Below are positions 11,988 through 24,700 of a DNA stretch of 64,000 nt, piece after piece. The stretch's first letter is position 1. Every line of letters begins with the position of its first letter. A model generated the notes under the pieces. The model did no database searches. It had not been told where the DNA came from and was given only the letters and a program-made list of their open reading frames with translations. A program made the translations under genes and the position numbers. Origin of the DNA: Vanrija pseudolonga (lineage: Eukaryota; Basidiomycota; Tremellomycetes; Trichosporonales; Trichosporonaceae); contig NC_085849.1 in the NCBI RefSeq assembly GCF_020906515.1, positions 4,402,001 to 4,466,000 on the forward strand. Direction: 5' to 3'.

Positions 11988-12735
11988 ATGTCCCTCCTAG
12001 CCCCAGGCCCCATTCCGGCCGGCATGCGCCCCTTCACGGAGGAAGAGGCCGGCAGAGCGACCTACTTCTTCGGCTCGGCGCCCTGGGGCGGGCCAGACTT
12101 CCGCGACAACATCAAGCCAGAGTACTGCGACCCGGAGCCTCCGATCAACGCCAAGGGCGGGGTGGATTATGAGGGCTGGCGGTGTGTTTTCTCGGCTGTG
12201 ATCAATGAGGGTAGGTCGGGATGTGGGCGGGCGAGAGCTTGGGAGCGGAGCGGAGTGCTCGCGCTCGAGCTAGCGGCAGGAGCAAGCAGCGCTAACCCCG
12301 CGCCCAGGCATGTGCAACCCCCTGCAGAACATGCACGGCGGCTGCTCGGCCACCATTGTGGACATCATGACGTCCGCCGCGATCGCAGTGCACTCGACCC
12401 CGACGTTCTGGGGCATCCCGATGCTGTCAGGCGTGTCGGTCACGCTCGACATGCAGTACTTCCACCCGGGCTTGCTGTGAGTGGGACGGGCTTGCTAGCC
12501 TGGGTGGCCTCGAGCTGACACCACACCTAGCGGGAAGAAGATCAAGATCGTGTGCGAGATCGACAGGATAAGCCCCACGCTGAGCAACTCGCACGCAGAT
12601 GTGAGTGGGGGAGGAGGAGGGAGGACAATTGTGCCGAGACAACAGACACTGACCGTCCAGATCGTCGAGTGGGACACAGGCAAGCGTATCGCGTCCGGCA
12701 CGCATGTCAAGGCGTGGCGTCCGGCCAAGCTGTAG
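11988..12735 (+). CDS. PaaI/YdiI-type hotdog-fold acyl-CoA thioesterase
   Basis: A 178-aa protein from four exons (11988-12210, 12308-12476, 12531-12600, 12661-12735) whose phases all agree. The start is the first ATG after a C-rich leader. The core reads GMCNPLQNMHGGCSATIVD at about aa 75-93. The NMHGG turn and following Asp are the catalytic helix signature of PaaI-like thioesterases, which hydrolyse acyl-CoA or aryl-CoA thioesters as homotetramers. Further strand segments include GVSVTLDMQYFHPG and the C-terminal G-T-H-V-K-A-W. There is no recognisable targeting peptide. Substrate is unknown. The family is fairly secure. Confidence 0.85.
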
Positions 12736-15700
12736 GCGGGCGGACCAGGCCTCGGACTCGGACGCGTCCGCCGGGCGGGCGGGAGGAAGTACAAGGTGGA
12801 AGAAGGCTAGAAGGTAGAGAAGGCAAGGAACGCAATGCATGGTTGCGATATCGTGCGCCACGGGCCAAGGCCCTTCAAAGGCTGCGGAGGGGGGGGGGGG
12901 GGGGGCAGCGGTGTCCCGCCTGCCCGGGGACGGCCCGGGACGACATGACCCAAGGCGAGACGAGATGAGAGGAGAGGAGAGGAGACGGTCAAGCGAGCAA
13001 GACCGCCAGGCATACGTTGGAGGGAGGATACACCACCCCGGCAGCAGTAGCGGCGGTGGCAGCAGTGATAGCGTCGGCACTGCACCAGATGATGACGGAT
13101 GACAGGCAGACCAGGCAACAAAGAGGCACCCTGCCTGCGAAGCAGCCATGTAGAGCGGCCACTCGCGGGCTCCATGGGCCACCGCGGGGTCGGCACGCGC
13201 ACGCGCACGCTGCTGGGCGTAGCGTCCCGGGGCCACGGGTTGCCCTCCTGTCCTCAGAGGCAAGCGCTGCCGTGTCCCTCAGACAAACTCGACATGCCCT
13301 GTGTCGGACGTGCTCACAACACTGGGCTGCCCCCTATATATCCAAGATGCAACTGTGGCAGCTCGACTCGACTCGTACGCGTGAAATCGCAGGACACATC
13401 ACGCCGATGGCCACGGCTCCCGCCTGTGTATTCTAGCATGAGCGCCACGGCGGGGAACCGCAGGCAGACACGCCCGAGGTGGTCGTTGTTGACTTGACGA
13501 GGACCCGTGGGCGGTGGGAGTGGACTGAGACACACCCCTCTGCCGCATCTCAGCACCTCGACCTCCATGGACGCTATCAGCCTCCTCTTTACTCATATCA
13601 GTGATCTCAGTGCACAAGACTGTGTACTACCACAAGGACGAGGATGCCGCGCATTCGCAAGGCATCAACGTCAGTGAGTGCTCATGTCAGACGTGTGACA
13701 CAACACCCGACCTCGGCGACGAGCCTATCTCGACCGACCCACGCGTGGGGCTCCCATCGCCCTGCGGCGTCTTCCGTGTAGATCGCCTGTGCCTAATCGC
13801 TCTCAGGAGGCGTGGAGGACACCGCATATTTATGCATCTTGGGGCTCCTATGTAGATTGTGAAGGTGCTCGGCGTGCGTGCCGTGGACGGCGTCGGAGGG
13901 GGTGAGTATCAGAGATAGATAGGACTTGGGGGCTTTCTCATTGCTGCTGTGGGTGTGGATGCCTCGCTGCGAGGCTTTGGCTGTGCCCAACTCTGAGAGA
14001 GGGGGTGGGGATACGTCCCAGGTGGCCTGCCAACGATGCCACACCCACCTCAAGCCAGGCAACTGTCGACACCCACCCATCGAGTCGAGACGACACTCGC
14101 CACCCACCCCTACCGCTTTACCTTCACCCCCAAGTCACGACGTCAGATCCCAGCAACGAACAGACCCGCATCCGTCTCCGATCAACCCGTCGGACCTCAA
14201 GCTCGCCTCCCCACAGATTCGGCGATGGGTGAATGCCGAGGGGGTAGAGGTGGGCATCGCCGACTGTGACGTGAGTGCTGCTGATAGGTACCGACGGAAA
14301 GAGGTGACTTCCTCGGATCATGGATCCCGCCGTCGCGTGGGCATCGCAACACAGCGCGCGCACGCACACTCGCTTGGGAGTGCTCTTCCCCTCACAGCCG
14401 CCGATTCACGTCGCTTCGCCATCAGAGGCAGCCACTGTACCATGCGGTGTTACTGCACTCCGTTGGCACGGGGCGGGCGGGTCCACCGGCAGGCCGGGCG
14501 GGTCACAGAAGGGGCAAGGCCACAACGAGCAGCCACAGGCCAAGCACGGCAGGCAGCAAGGACCATGGTGATGCCTGCCAGCTGGCCACACCCACCCGCA
14601 CACCAGAACAAGTCGCCGCCTGCTGCGGTCCTCACGTCAACTGACCTCGCTATCATCTTGTTTCAGGTCGTTTGGCGGCCTCCATTCAGTAGTGTTTCAG
14701 CCCGCGGGAGGGAGGTGGATGCACAGCTGTCACTGGCGTTGCCGTTGCCATTTGCTGTTGTTGTTATTGTTGTTGTTGTTCGAGATGCCTTGCCGCCGGC
14801 GAAACCTAGTCCTCCCCGTCGTGGCCCCGCACCAGCCATCGCATTGATGTCTCAGTCGCACTCTCTGTCGTTCGCCAGCCAGCCACGTTCCAGCCGCGGC
14901 CACCACCCACAGGGACGCGAGTAAAGGAACGAACCGAACGGCACGGAGATCCCCAGGTCCCGGTTGCGCGGGAACACTGTCAGTACGTACACTGACGAGG
15001 GGGCACGGGCATGCGAGGAACACGGAATCGGCCCCGGCTGTTCCTGCGAGCCTAATGCTTCTGGGGTTGCGTTGTTGTTGTTGCTGTTGTTGCAATCAGC
15101 AAGTCACAACTGCCACTGTCGGCATTGCTGCATGCAGGTGTGGTTGCCATGCGTGCACAAACATGGCGTCGTGAGTGATCAGAGCCGGGGCCGTGAGTGA
15201 CGTTGAGACAAGCCGAAACGGGCCCCCTCCTTCTGTTGTTCGGGGGCCTGCCAGCCAGGTTCGGGCACGCGCACGCAGCTCTCGTGTCGATGTCACGAGG
15301 CAAGCTGCTCCACCCACCCCTCCACCCACCCACCCACCGACCCACCCACCCAGCAACCCACCCACCTCCCGAGATATCTCCTTTGGGCAGGCAAGCTTTT
15401 GGCTCCGACCACAGTTGGCGTCCAGAATCTTGGGGCGGGGCGGTGCTTACGAGTCAGAGACAGGTGACGCAAGATGGATATTGCTGGAGATGTCGGGACG
15501 ATGTCTTGCTCGGGGATGGGTCGACCAACTCACGGGGCGGGCCTAGGTGGGTCGAGGCAACAAGACAACACGTACAGGTCCTGGAGTTCCTCGAATTTTT
15601 GATGACGGCGTGCATGAAAACTCTGTGCCGAGCGAGCAGATCGACATGTACCGCGGCAAGGTTTGGGCCTGGACGCAGTGGGTGGCAGGAAGAAAACTCG

Positions 15701-18104
15701 GGAGGGAAGGGGACGGCGGCGGCGAGCAAAGCAAGGTTGGGGGGATTGTCTGTCCCTGCAGATGTTGGGAAATTGGCCGCGACGACATGGCCACCGCATT
15801 GCCTGCCACAATTGGAGCGCTGTGTGATTGGCACAGTGCTGCGCAGCACTTTACGAATGGCCCAACCCTGCAGAAGCGTCGTGTAGACGTCCGTGGGCGA
15901 GCGTAGGGTTGTGGCAGGCAGCGTGGGAGGGTGGCAGCGTGGAGGGTGGGTGGTGCCGCGTGGTAGCTGTGTGATCTGCTGCTGGTGGACAATGCCGGCT
16001 GCGTGGCACTTTCCGCAGGTGCAAGGTCGTTCGTTCGAGCGACATCACCCAAGTAATTACGAGCCGCCTCAGCGCGGCATGGCGGCGCACACGAGCTCCT
16101 TGGTCACGCACGCAGATCTGTGGCGCAGAGCGACGCGAGCGCGAGGACGAGTTGAATTGATTGACTCGAGCCCAAGCCCTCCAGCGGAGCACTAGCGGTT
16201 TGGCCCGACTGATTCAGAGTGAATGCGCGCAATCCTCCGCGCGGGACGCGTGGAATGGGGAGGAGAGGCAGCGGCGTTCCAGCACGCACCTGATGAGGCA
16301 GATGCCGCATGCTGGCCTAGCGCGGGGTGCTGGAATACGCTTGCGGCGGTCGGGATTGGAGGCATCGTCGTTTGTGGCGGCTTGCTCTCTCGAGCTGGTT
16401 CGAGCTGGGTGGTGATGGGTGAACCTGCTGCATGTGCCGAATAGTTGGCTCATTTCGTCAGCATGCTTGCGAGGGGGGAGGGGGTGAATCGAATTATGGG
16501 AGGACGAGGTGGCATTGCTGCGTGGCGTCAGTCGCGGACCGTTGTTGGTTGGTTGGCGGGGTGGCATCCTCCTCGACGACTTCGAAGCAGTGTCCAGCTG
16601 TCCCCAGCAACGTCGCCACTCGAAATGACGAGAAGATTGTAGAGCAGGGCTCTGGGCAGGGGAAGATGATATTTTGTGCAAGGGAGGACGAGTCTCCGAG
16701 GTTGGGCGGCGAGGGACACCACTCCAACTCACGGCCGTCTGCCACCGCTCGCCACCACCCACACCCTCCTGGCTCCCAGTCCACACTCACCAAACACCCA
16801 TCTGCACGAACCACCAGAATCAAAATACGCCATTCTCACCCAGATGCAAGAGTGCATTAAGTACTACAACCCGTACACTCCCACACAGACAACCACGTAC
16901 GCCACCGCCGACGTCAGTCAGTGTGGAGCACCGCTGTCCGGCCCCGAGCAATGTCGCGCCATCGCACCACCGCCGACACGAGTTAGGCCCGACGTGTTCG
17001 ATGGCGACGGGGACGCGCTAGAGGGTGTCGTTGTCGGTGAGCGTGCGATGTGTGTCGTGTTTCAGCAGATCTGGGCGTCGGCCGGGGCACGGTCGCCGGT
17101 GAGAGGGGGAGGGGGAACGTGCGTGTCGGTCGTGGGAGTCGCGCAGTCAGTAGCAGGTCAGATAGTCAGTCTTCACTCAGTATCTGTCAAGCTCTTCGGC
17201 AAGCGAACAAACCTCCTCGCATATCGTACCCCGTATTCTGTACCAAGGATGGCCCAGATGAGATCCAGCTGCAGATCTCGCTTGCGAGGGAGCACCACCA
17301 CCACCACCACCCGAGTACTCTCCTCGGCCCCCGACTTGTCGCCCACCACCACAACCCCCACCCCGACCGACGTCTCGTGACACCTCGCCCATCTCGGTCG
17401 ATACTTGCTGCTTTAGTTAGCAGGTTTTAGGTGCTCAGACTAGGCGCTGATCGTCGTCGAGAGGTGAGTCGCGCTGTCGGCAGCGAGTAGCGCCCAAGCC
17501 TAGTCAGAGTCAAAGAGTCAGTCACCTCACTTGCGCTACGTTATCGCCCGGACTGCTGGTGCTCGCTCGCGTCGCGACCATGTCCTGGTGTTATCTAGGC
17601 GCTTTTTAGTAGCTGATAGAAGATATGAGGCTTGGTGTGGTTGATAATTTTTTAAGAGGTGGACCAAGTGTGAAGCAACTTGTTTGGACACTTTCCCCTG
17701 TCCGCTCCGCATGCCTCTCGACTCATTCCTTCTGCTCATCCATCCCATCCCAATCTCAAGCGTCCATCCGCTACTACACTTCTGCATTCTATGCACACCA
17801 CTGCACCATAGTTGTTCTTAAGAACTGCATACACTTCTTTGTTACTTCCTTCTGCCTTCCTAATATAACTGCTTCCCCCTCTCCTCCACTACCGATACAA
17901 CCCAAAAAATATATCCTCTCCTGCGCCAGGTAGAGGCCAGTAAAAATACACAACGCTGCGGGGGAGCGTGCGTCGCCTGCCCCGAGGTTGCTGCCGTGTC
18001 GAGTGCTCGTCAAGCAGGTCGTTGGATACAAATTGTGTCCGTGTGTTTGTTTGTTGGGTGTTTTTTTTTGCGTTTTTTACAGTTCAGTTTCGCAGTTGCC
18101 TTGA
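12736..18104. other. 5.4 kb region without a convincing gene
   Basis: Many overlapping frames are present, but they are low-complexity and none shows a recognisable domain. A poly-G run lies at 12889-12906, CCCA/CCA repeats at 15303-15366 and GTT-type runs at 14755-14780 and 15067-15090. A few short splice-bounded segments look faintly coding: 13603-13670, 13856-13900 and 14215-14270. For example, VHKTVYYHKDEDAAHSQGI ends near a GTGAGT donor. They could not be joined into one gene. The region lies downstream of the thioesterase and next to the 3' end of the minus-strand Zn2Cys6 gene. Confidence 0.35.
15303..15366. repeat. CCCA-type simple repeat
   Basis: An imperfect tandem run of CCCA and CCCACC units over about 64 bp, interrupted by CTCC, CGA and GCAA. 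It is a simple sequence repeat without coding content. Confidence 0.7.
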
Positions 18105-21100
18105 CTACGCGGTCGGGAAGACAAAGTCGGCACCGTTGAACGTGGCGTTGGGGTCCGTGAGCGACACATAGTTGGCCATGGCCTCGACGTCGAAAGCGTA
18201 CGAGTGGATGTCAAAGGCGTCAAAGCCCTTCATCCAAGAGGGCATCTGCACCTGGACGTCGCTTACGGCAGCCACACCAAAGTGTGCCATCGAGCTCAGG
18301 GCCTCCTGGTTGACCTGCTGCAGGGTGGGAATAGCAGGAGCAGGAGCAGTCGGCGGGGCGGCGGCGGAGTTCGCTCCCGTTGTCGTGTTCATGGACTGCG
18401 GAGCCATGGTGTTGGTTGGAGAGAGGCCCATTCCGGACAGACCGAGTTGTCCGGGTACGGGTCCTCCAGGGCCAGGCCCTGCGACGGTCGGAAGAGCAGG
18501 CACGGCCGAGTTGTTGTTGCCCGGCGAAGAGAACGTGCCTGGCACGGTCGTGTTGGACGGCATCAAAGGGGTCGCCAAGCCCGTGTTGGTGGTCGCCGTC
18601 GTCGCAGTCGGCGTCAGGCCCGACGTGTACGATGATGGCGAAGCATACGAGCTGGCCGTGGCAGTCTTGCGGGGCTTCTCGTTGGAGAACTCGGTGTCAA
18701 ACACCTGGTCCTTGGTGCACGACAGGCTCGCGACCAGGCCAGTCATCTGCTGCATGGCCGTCTCCTTGATGATGTCGAGGAGCTTGAGATGCCTCAGGCC
18801 GACAGGGTGGCGCTCGCCAAACGTCTTGAGCGCAAAGACGAACACCTGGACCTCGGCCTCGAAGACCTGAGCAGAAACGGGATCGTTCGAGAGACGGGCA
18901 GCGGCGATAAAGCGCAACAGGCATCGTGCGGCGAGGCACCAGTGGTACGAGTTGCTTGCCGGCAGCAGGGTCACTGCGGGGCATTAGTTTGAATGGTCAT
19001 CCCACCCTCCCGTATTACTCACAGTCGTAGGTGGTCGCATTGACGTCGTAGATGAGCGACAGCATGGCGCGCACCGCCGACAGGGTCATCTTGGCAGCAT
19101 CATCTGACCAGGTCTGGTACGTGATGAGGGGCTCGCCAAGGTTGATGACCGCGGAATGCGTCAATGTCAACGAGGTGAAGAGCTCGCCGTCAATGACTTC
19201 TCCGCCATCGGGAAGCTGGCGGATCGGTCGGCGCATCGACTCGGGGTAGCTGAGCCTGAACGTGTTGATGTCCGAGAGGCACTTGCGCAGTCCCGGGTCC
19301 GCGAGGTACCTCGCGTAGGTGTGCTCGCCTCGCGAATAGCGACGGATAAAGGTGTTTGTCTCCGTGAATAGCTTGATCGCCTTGATCAGGAAGGAGAAGC
19401 TCTGTGCATCACGTTAGCGGGCCAGTTCAGCCACTACTGGGCTGCAGCATGCAGTGCCAAACGCCGCGCAGCTGCATGCTCAGCTGATGCTTACCTCCAT
19501 GTGCTGCGGCAGGTGATTTGAATAGAGGTCAGGGGCACTGGAGAATTGACGTCAGTCCTGGGCTGGGCGCTAGGAGGCGAGGAGGCGAGGAGGAGTGGGG
19601 TTGCAGGGGAAGAGGCAGGGGGGAGGGAGCTGCCGGGCGCCGCGCCGGGGGAGGGGTAGGGGGGTTGAGGCGGTTGAGGCACACCATTCCCAAAATCCTC
19701 CCCGTTGTTTGTCGGAACCAGGTTTTGGGGCGTTTCACTCACTGGAGGTTCTGCACTCCCGTCAGGCTGCCCATGCCATCGCCGCCAGCGTCAAAGATGT
19801 GCTGCATGGTGGGCAGCTCGACCGTAATCTCGCTGTCGTCAATGGCGGACGGCCATGCAGTGCCACTGATAGAGACACGCTCCGTCATGTAAATCATCCT
19901 GGAAGACGCCGCGAGTCAGTCGGATGTGGCTCTCAGGCACTAGTCCCCGTGACTCTGAACTCACCACCAGGTGCGGTCCCGTTCCGCCTGCTCGATCGCG
20001 CTCTGCGCCGGGCCCGCGAGGTCCATGGGATTACGTAGCAACGAGTTGCAGTGGATGTCTAGGAGGTGGCGACTTGTCAGCCCCGCCCTGCAATTCCAAC
20101 AGACTGGCCAGTGGCCACCCTGTTTCACGGTAAGACTTACTGGACGACACGTTCAGGTTCATAGGAACCGCGATGCGCACAGCCTGGCCAGACTCCATCC
20201 AGAGGTCTGTCCACCAAGCATTCATGACATCCACCCAGAGGACAAGGGTGAAAGCTTCGGAGAGTTAGTCATTTTTGGCTCAAACAAAACAACCGGGTGG
20301 TGCAAAGGGTCTGCTTGTGGTGGCTTACCTTGGATACCCTGGAGCACCTTCTGACCCGTCTTGACATGCTGGCACATGGCCTCAAACGACTTGCGACGGT
20401 GCCACATCTGGAAGCGGTTGAGCGGCGACTCGTCAGAGGCGTTTGTGTTGGAGCTAAACGAAAAGGCTGGGTGGAGACCAGATGTGCCAGGCGTAAAGTC
20501 AAAGTTGGGGTGGTGAATGTCGGTTGCGCTGGCGCCGACAGGGAAGTAGGCACGCGAGGCAATGGCGTCGGGGGAGAGGTAGGAGGCCGTGACGGCGAGG
20601 ATGGCATGGAGCAGTGATGTCGCCGGGAACTTGGGGTGGCTTGGCGGCAGCTGGAGGTTGCTGAAGAGGGTTGCGCGGTGGAACATCTTGGGGAGGGTGG
20701 GAACACGGTCCCAGAAGACGTGCATGACATGCTCGACAACATCCTGCGAGGGGAGGTCGACGGGCCAGTCGGGCCACACGAGCTCGAGGCCAGTGACGCT
20801 GCTGATGCTGTTGCGGTGCTGGTGGCCATGGCCGGCCTGGGCGGTCGCCTCGGGGACCGGCGCATCTCGTGGGGGCTGCGCGAGGAGGGTGGGAACGCTC
20901 GACACCCACTTGTTGACGAGGTTGGGGGCCGTTGAGAACCAAGCCTCGGGGAGGGCGGCGTCGCCAGTCGGCTGGTACAAGTCGTTGGCGTTGGCGCTGG
21001 ACCCGCTGTGCATGCTAAGCTGCTCAGGGTTGATGTGGACTGAGTGGGCAAGAGGTATCAGTGTCAGGTCGCACGGCGGTTTCAGTCTCGGAGCGCGGCT

Positions 21101-21781
21101 GGCCTAGCCCAAGGCCAGGCCGACTTTGCCCCAACAAAGCGGTTGTTGAGGTCGACTACTCACATGGGAGCTCTCCGTTCTCGTTGTCGACGCGGGCTCG
21201 CTTGATGGCGACACCGTTCTCCATCAGAGTGGGCGAAGTGAGGGGTGCTCCAGAGGGCAGTCCCGAGGTAACGAGGCCAGCCTCGGCCTGCTGCCTGCGC
21301 TGCATGGCAGCCTTGTTTTCGCGCTTGCGGAGAGTACGGGCGCTGGGGTCGCGGACCTCGTCCCAGGTGCATGGCTCGGGGGGCTCATACTTGATGGGTC
21401 CACGCTGGCGGGGCTTCTGGCAGTTGCCGCAGGTTGGTCGGAGCGCGTCACATTTCTGTGGAGCCACGGGTGGCAAGCGTCAGCGACGGTGTTCTCGGTA
21501 TTGAGGGGGCACATGCATGTGTTGGGGAGGGGTAGGGGACGCCGTTAAGCGTTTGATGGTGGGTGGTATAGGGGAGGCTTGGGCTGCAGTGGGCGGCGTG
21601 TAGGAGTGTCGGTACAGCCAGCTAGCACCAGTAGTGTGCTCTGGGCGTACCACTGGGCGGGGAGGATGGCGAAGGGTAAAAGTCGCGCTCTTCTTGCACT
21701 CACCAGCTTCCTCTTCCTGCACTGGTGGCAGGCTGCGTTACGTGCGAGGACGCGGTGCGGGTCGGTAGATTCCTCGCCCAT
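18105..21781 (-). CDS. Zn2Cys6 transcription factor with fungal-specific regulatory domain
   Basis: A 911-aa nuclear regulator in nine exons, given in transcription order: 21781-21704, 21455-21164, 21039-20329, 20254-20141, 20058-19965, 19898-19743, 19537-19495, 19401-19023, 18973-18105. All phases agree. The binuclear zinc cluster has Cys 18, 21, 28, 35, 38 and 55 and is split by the first intron after CHQCRKRKL. The last loop (16 residues) is longer than the usual 6-8. Basic residues follow (RKRENKAAMQRR). A middle-homology segment starts around WPDWPVDLPSQDVVEHVMHV and HAILAVTASYLSPDA, as in the fungal_trans domain. The C-terminus is rich in Pro, Gly, Asn and Thr, suiting an activation region. 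Intron 1 (248 nt) is long for this genome. Target genes are unknown. Confidence 0.88.
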
Positions 21782-24700
21782 GGTTGGAGGAGTCGTCGAG
21801 TGGACACGGGGGGGTGAAGAAAACAGCTTGACGATGTGGGGGATTGGGTAAGACCAAAGGTGATCAAGGTCCAAGGATGCACCAAGGATGACGGGCAGAC
21901 GGCGGCGTTGGCGGCGTCGAGGTAGGTAGGCAGGCAGGTAGGCAGGCAGGTAGGCAGGCGGAGGCAGATCCTGGCGGGGGCCGGGGGCAGTGAGGGTTCG
22001 TGGCGTGCGCAGGGGAGGGAGGCACGATCGGCGGGATGGTTGTTTGGTTCAAAGGACCAGGGTGTGTGTGTCGACAAGATGTTGACGGTATGGACAAGCA
22101 CTGGGGTAGCGAGCAACTGTACTACTACTACTACTCGAGGCAGTTGGGTGGTGGTGCAAGATGAGATAGGAGTGGGAGGGGGCGCGGGAAATGTGTGTGG
22201 ACCAATGGTGGCCGCAAGATAATATAACAAGAGATCAGGGGGCGGCGCCGTTGCCGGCGTCGTGCAGGGTCGCTAGGACACAATGCGGCCGAGGGCGAAG
22301 TGGTCGACAATCTGGGAATGTAGGGTGTCACAAGGCGGGGGGGGCGGGGGCTCGAGCACTACAGGTGCGGGGCAGCAGCAAGGCAGGCAGCAAGGTCCAC
22401 TGAGAGCTGAGACAAGAGCGACAAGAGAGGAAATCCGAGCACGAGAGCCAAACTCGGCCAAGTCGGTCGTCGTCGTCGACGACTCGAGGGTGTGTCATGC
22501 ACAGGACCCTTAGAAGCCCGATACTCTTGGTGCAGGTGCTGCGTGCGTTAAACGACTTGGACCCGACAGGATCACGGATGAGTGTTTTTTTTTTTCTTCT
22601 TGCTCACTTTGTTGCGCTCGAGATAGATTGGCTCTTGCCTTGTGCCTGTGCATCGGCGCGAGAGGGCGCGCGACCGGTCCGCCGTCGTCACACCAACGGC
22701 GGCAGCCGCGGCGACCCGCTGTAGTGCATCTTTTGCGAGGTCGCTCGGCTGTCTCGTTCCTTGGGATTTTTGCAGACTAGTACTACTTTGGTAGTATTCC
22801 AGAAAATCCCCGCAGAACGCGAGAACACGAGACACGAGAGACAAGGTCGTCTGTACGAGCCGCAGAGGAAAAATAGCCAAATGGCGCTAACGGCAACCCA
22901 CAGGAGTGCACGGCCAGCGCCAGGAGCACGACCACGACGACGTGTTTTGGCCCTCCTCTTACGACCCACCCGGCTGATTCAACATTGGACCCATGACATA
23001 TGCGGCGGCGGCGGCGGCGGCGCTGCCCACCTGAGACGTCCCCCGAAAGCCGTTTTTCCTTGCCCGTCTTGCGGGTCCCCTGCCGCGACCGCCCGGGATC
23101 CCGAACGAAGAGGTGGGACATTGCTAGTCGAGGCATGAGGGATGGCACAGATGAGACACTAGCAGGCCCACATATGCATACGACTGTGATCAGTCTGGCG
23201 ACGAGCGCAAGCAGGCAGACATACGACCTGCTCTTCTGTCAGTTTGTCGGTGCTGCTACCAGTCTCCATGAGGTGACAGAGACGCAGATGAGGCATGCGG
23301 CTACCTGATTGACCAAACACATTCCCCGTCATGTGGTGGCTGCTACATTGTCACCTTTGTGCGGTGCAATGATTGATTTTGATTGAACTGATCAACCTCA
23401 TCGTCGTTGCGACGGTGACGATGGTGTCACAGAATGTGGGGTCAAGTGGGCATGAGACCCGCGTGGGGCCCTGCCTCTCCCTGCCTTGGCTGGCTTGGAC
23501 GCATCCGCCCCGCCTTTTGTCCTGCTGTTTCGCTGCCCTTGCCCTGCCCCGCGGCGACACTTTCTCGGCTGCTAAATTGAATTGCCTTCCCAAGTGTGGT
23601 GCAGCGTGCCGCCCTTGTGCCTGTCCTCAACCCCCATTATCAAGGTTCGCGTCGAGCGAGTGCACGCACGCACGCACGCAGCAACGCAACCGTCGTACAC
23701 CTCCATGCCTCATCCATGCGTGCTCGGCAGGTCCGATACATGTGGCGCACCAGCCCACTCTCTCGCATATGCAACTGATGACGGCAGCCACGGCGCGGCG
23801 CGAGGAGCACTGCAGAATGCGTCAGTCAACATTGCGGCCCGGAAAAAAGGGAAAGGGGCTCTCATGGCGCTCGCTCGCTCTCTCTCGCGGCAGAGGGAAC
23901 GCAGCGAGTGAGCATTCCTGAGGGCGACTCCTGAAGAGGATGCAAAAGGAAGCCCATCTCGAAACAAGATGACCCAATGCCAAATGATACGGGACGAGAC
24001 AGTGCTAGCAGGGCACTTGTGTTGGGTCGCGTGCGTGCCTGCAGGCGCAGGCGCTGGTCGCGGCAACGTTGGTGTCCACCATGCCGCAGCCGCATCTTTG
24101 GCGGTGCCGCTAGCGTTGGCCCCCGCGCTCGGCCGTCTCGAGCCCCGCACCACCATCTCACTATTCGGCGACTGGATTTGTGGGGATGCTGATGGAGATG
24201 GACGGCCAGTAGTGTATTGGGATCAACGGCTTCACCGGAAAGTATCCTAAACCCAGGTTAGACCAAGCAGCAGGTGACAGCTTGGAGTAGCTTGGATCTA
24301 CGCCAAAATGAGGGGCCCTCCCTCCACAGAGATCACAAAGATGCATAGCAAGCAGCAGCAAGGCCCAAACGCGCAACAGGTCCTACTCGGCGACGGGTCA
24401 CGACATCTGACAGGTCCAGTTCGGACTGGGACACCTCGCGTCGCTTGCTTCTCGGGATAGTGTCACGAGTCCTATCTTGGACCAACGACGTAGCGTGCGG
24501 CTTGTGCGGCACATTGCGGCAGAGCCCCCATGGCACCCCACATACCACGCCTTAATCTCGTCTTGGGCCCCCATCATCCACGCCACTTCCATGACAAGCA
24601 ACTGCAGCAGGGACCAACGGCCCAGTTACACAGGTCCCATTTGCTGTTGCTGCTGCGACTGCTGCTGTAACAGACATGCTTTTTTGCATGTGAAACGAAT

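Noticed and set aside
14000-14924. A 332-codon plus-strand frame (13926-14924)
   Set aside because: Arg/Ser/Pro-rich without domains, crosses plausible splice sites and simple repeats.
16676-17430. Frames of 234 and 126 codons with a His run
   Set aside because: They overlap in two frames, are rich in Thr/Pro/His from CAC repeats, and have no family resemblance. They cannot be excluded as a small gene but are unsupported.
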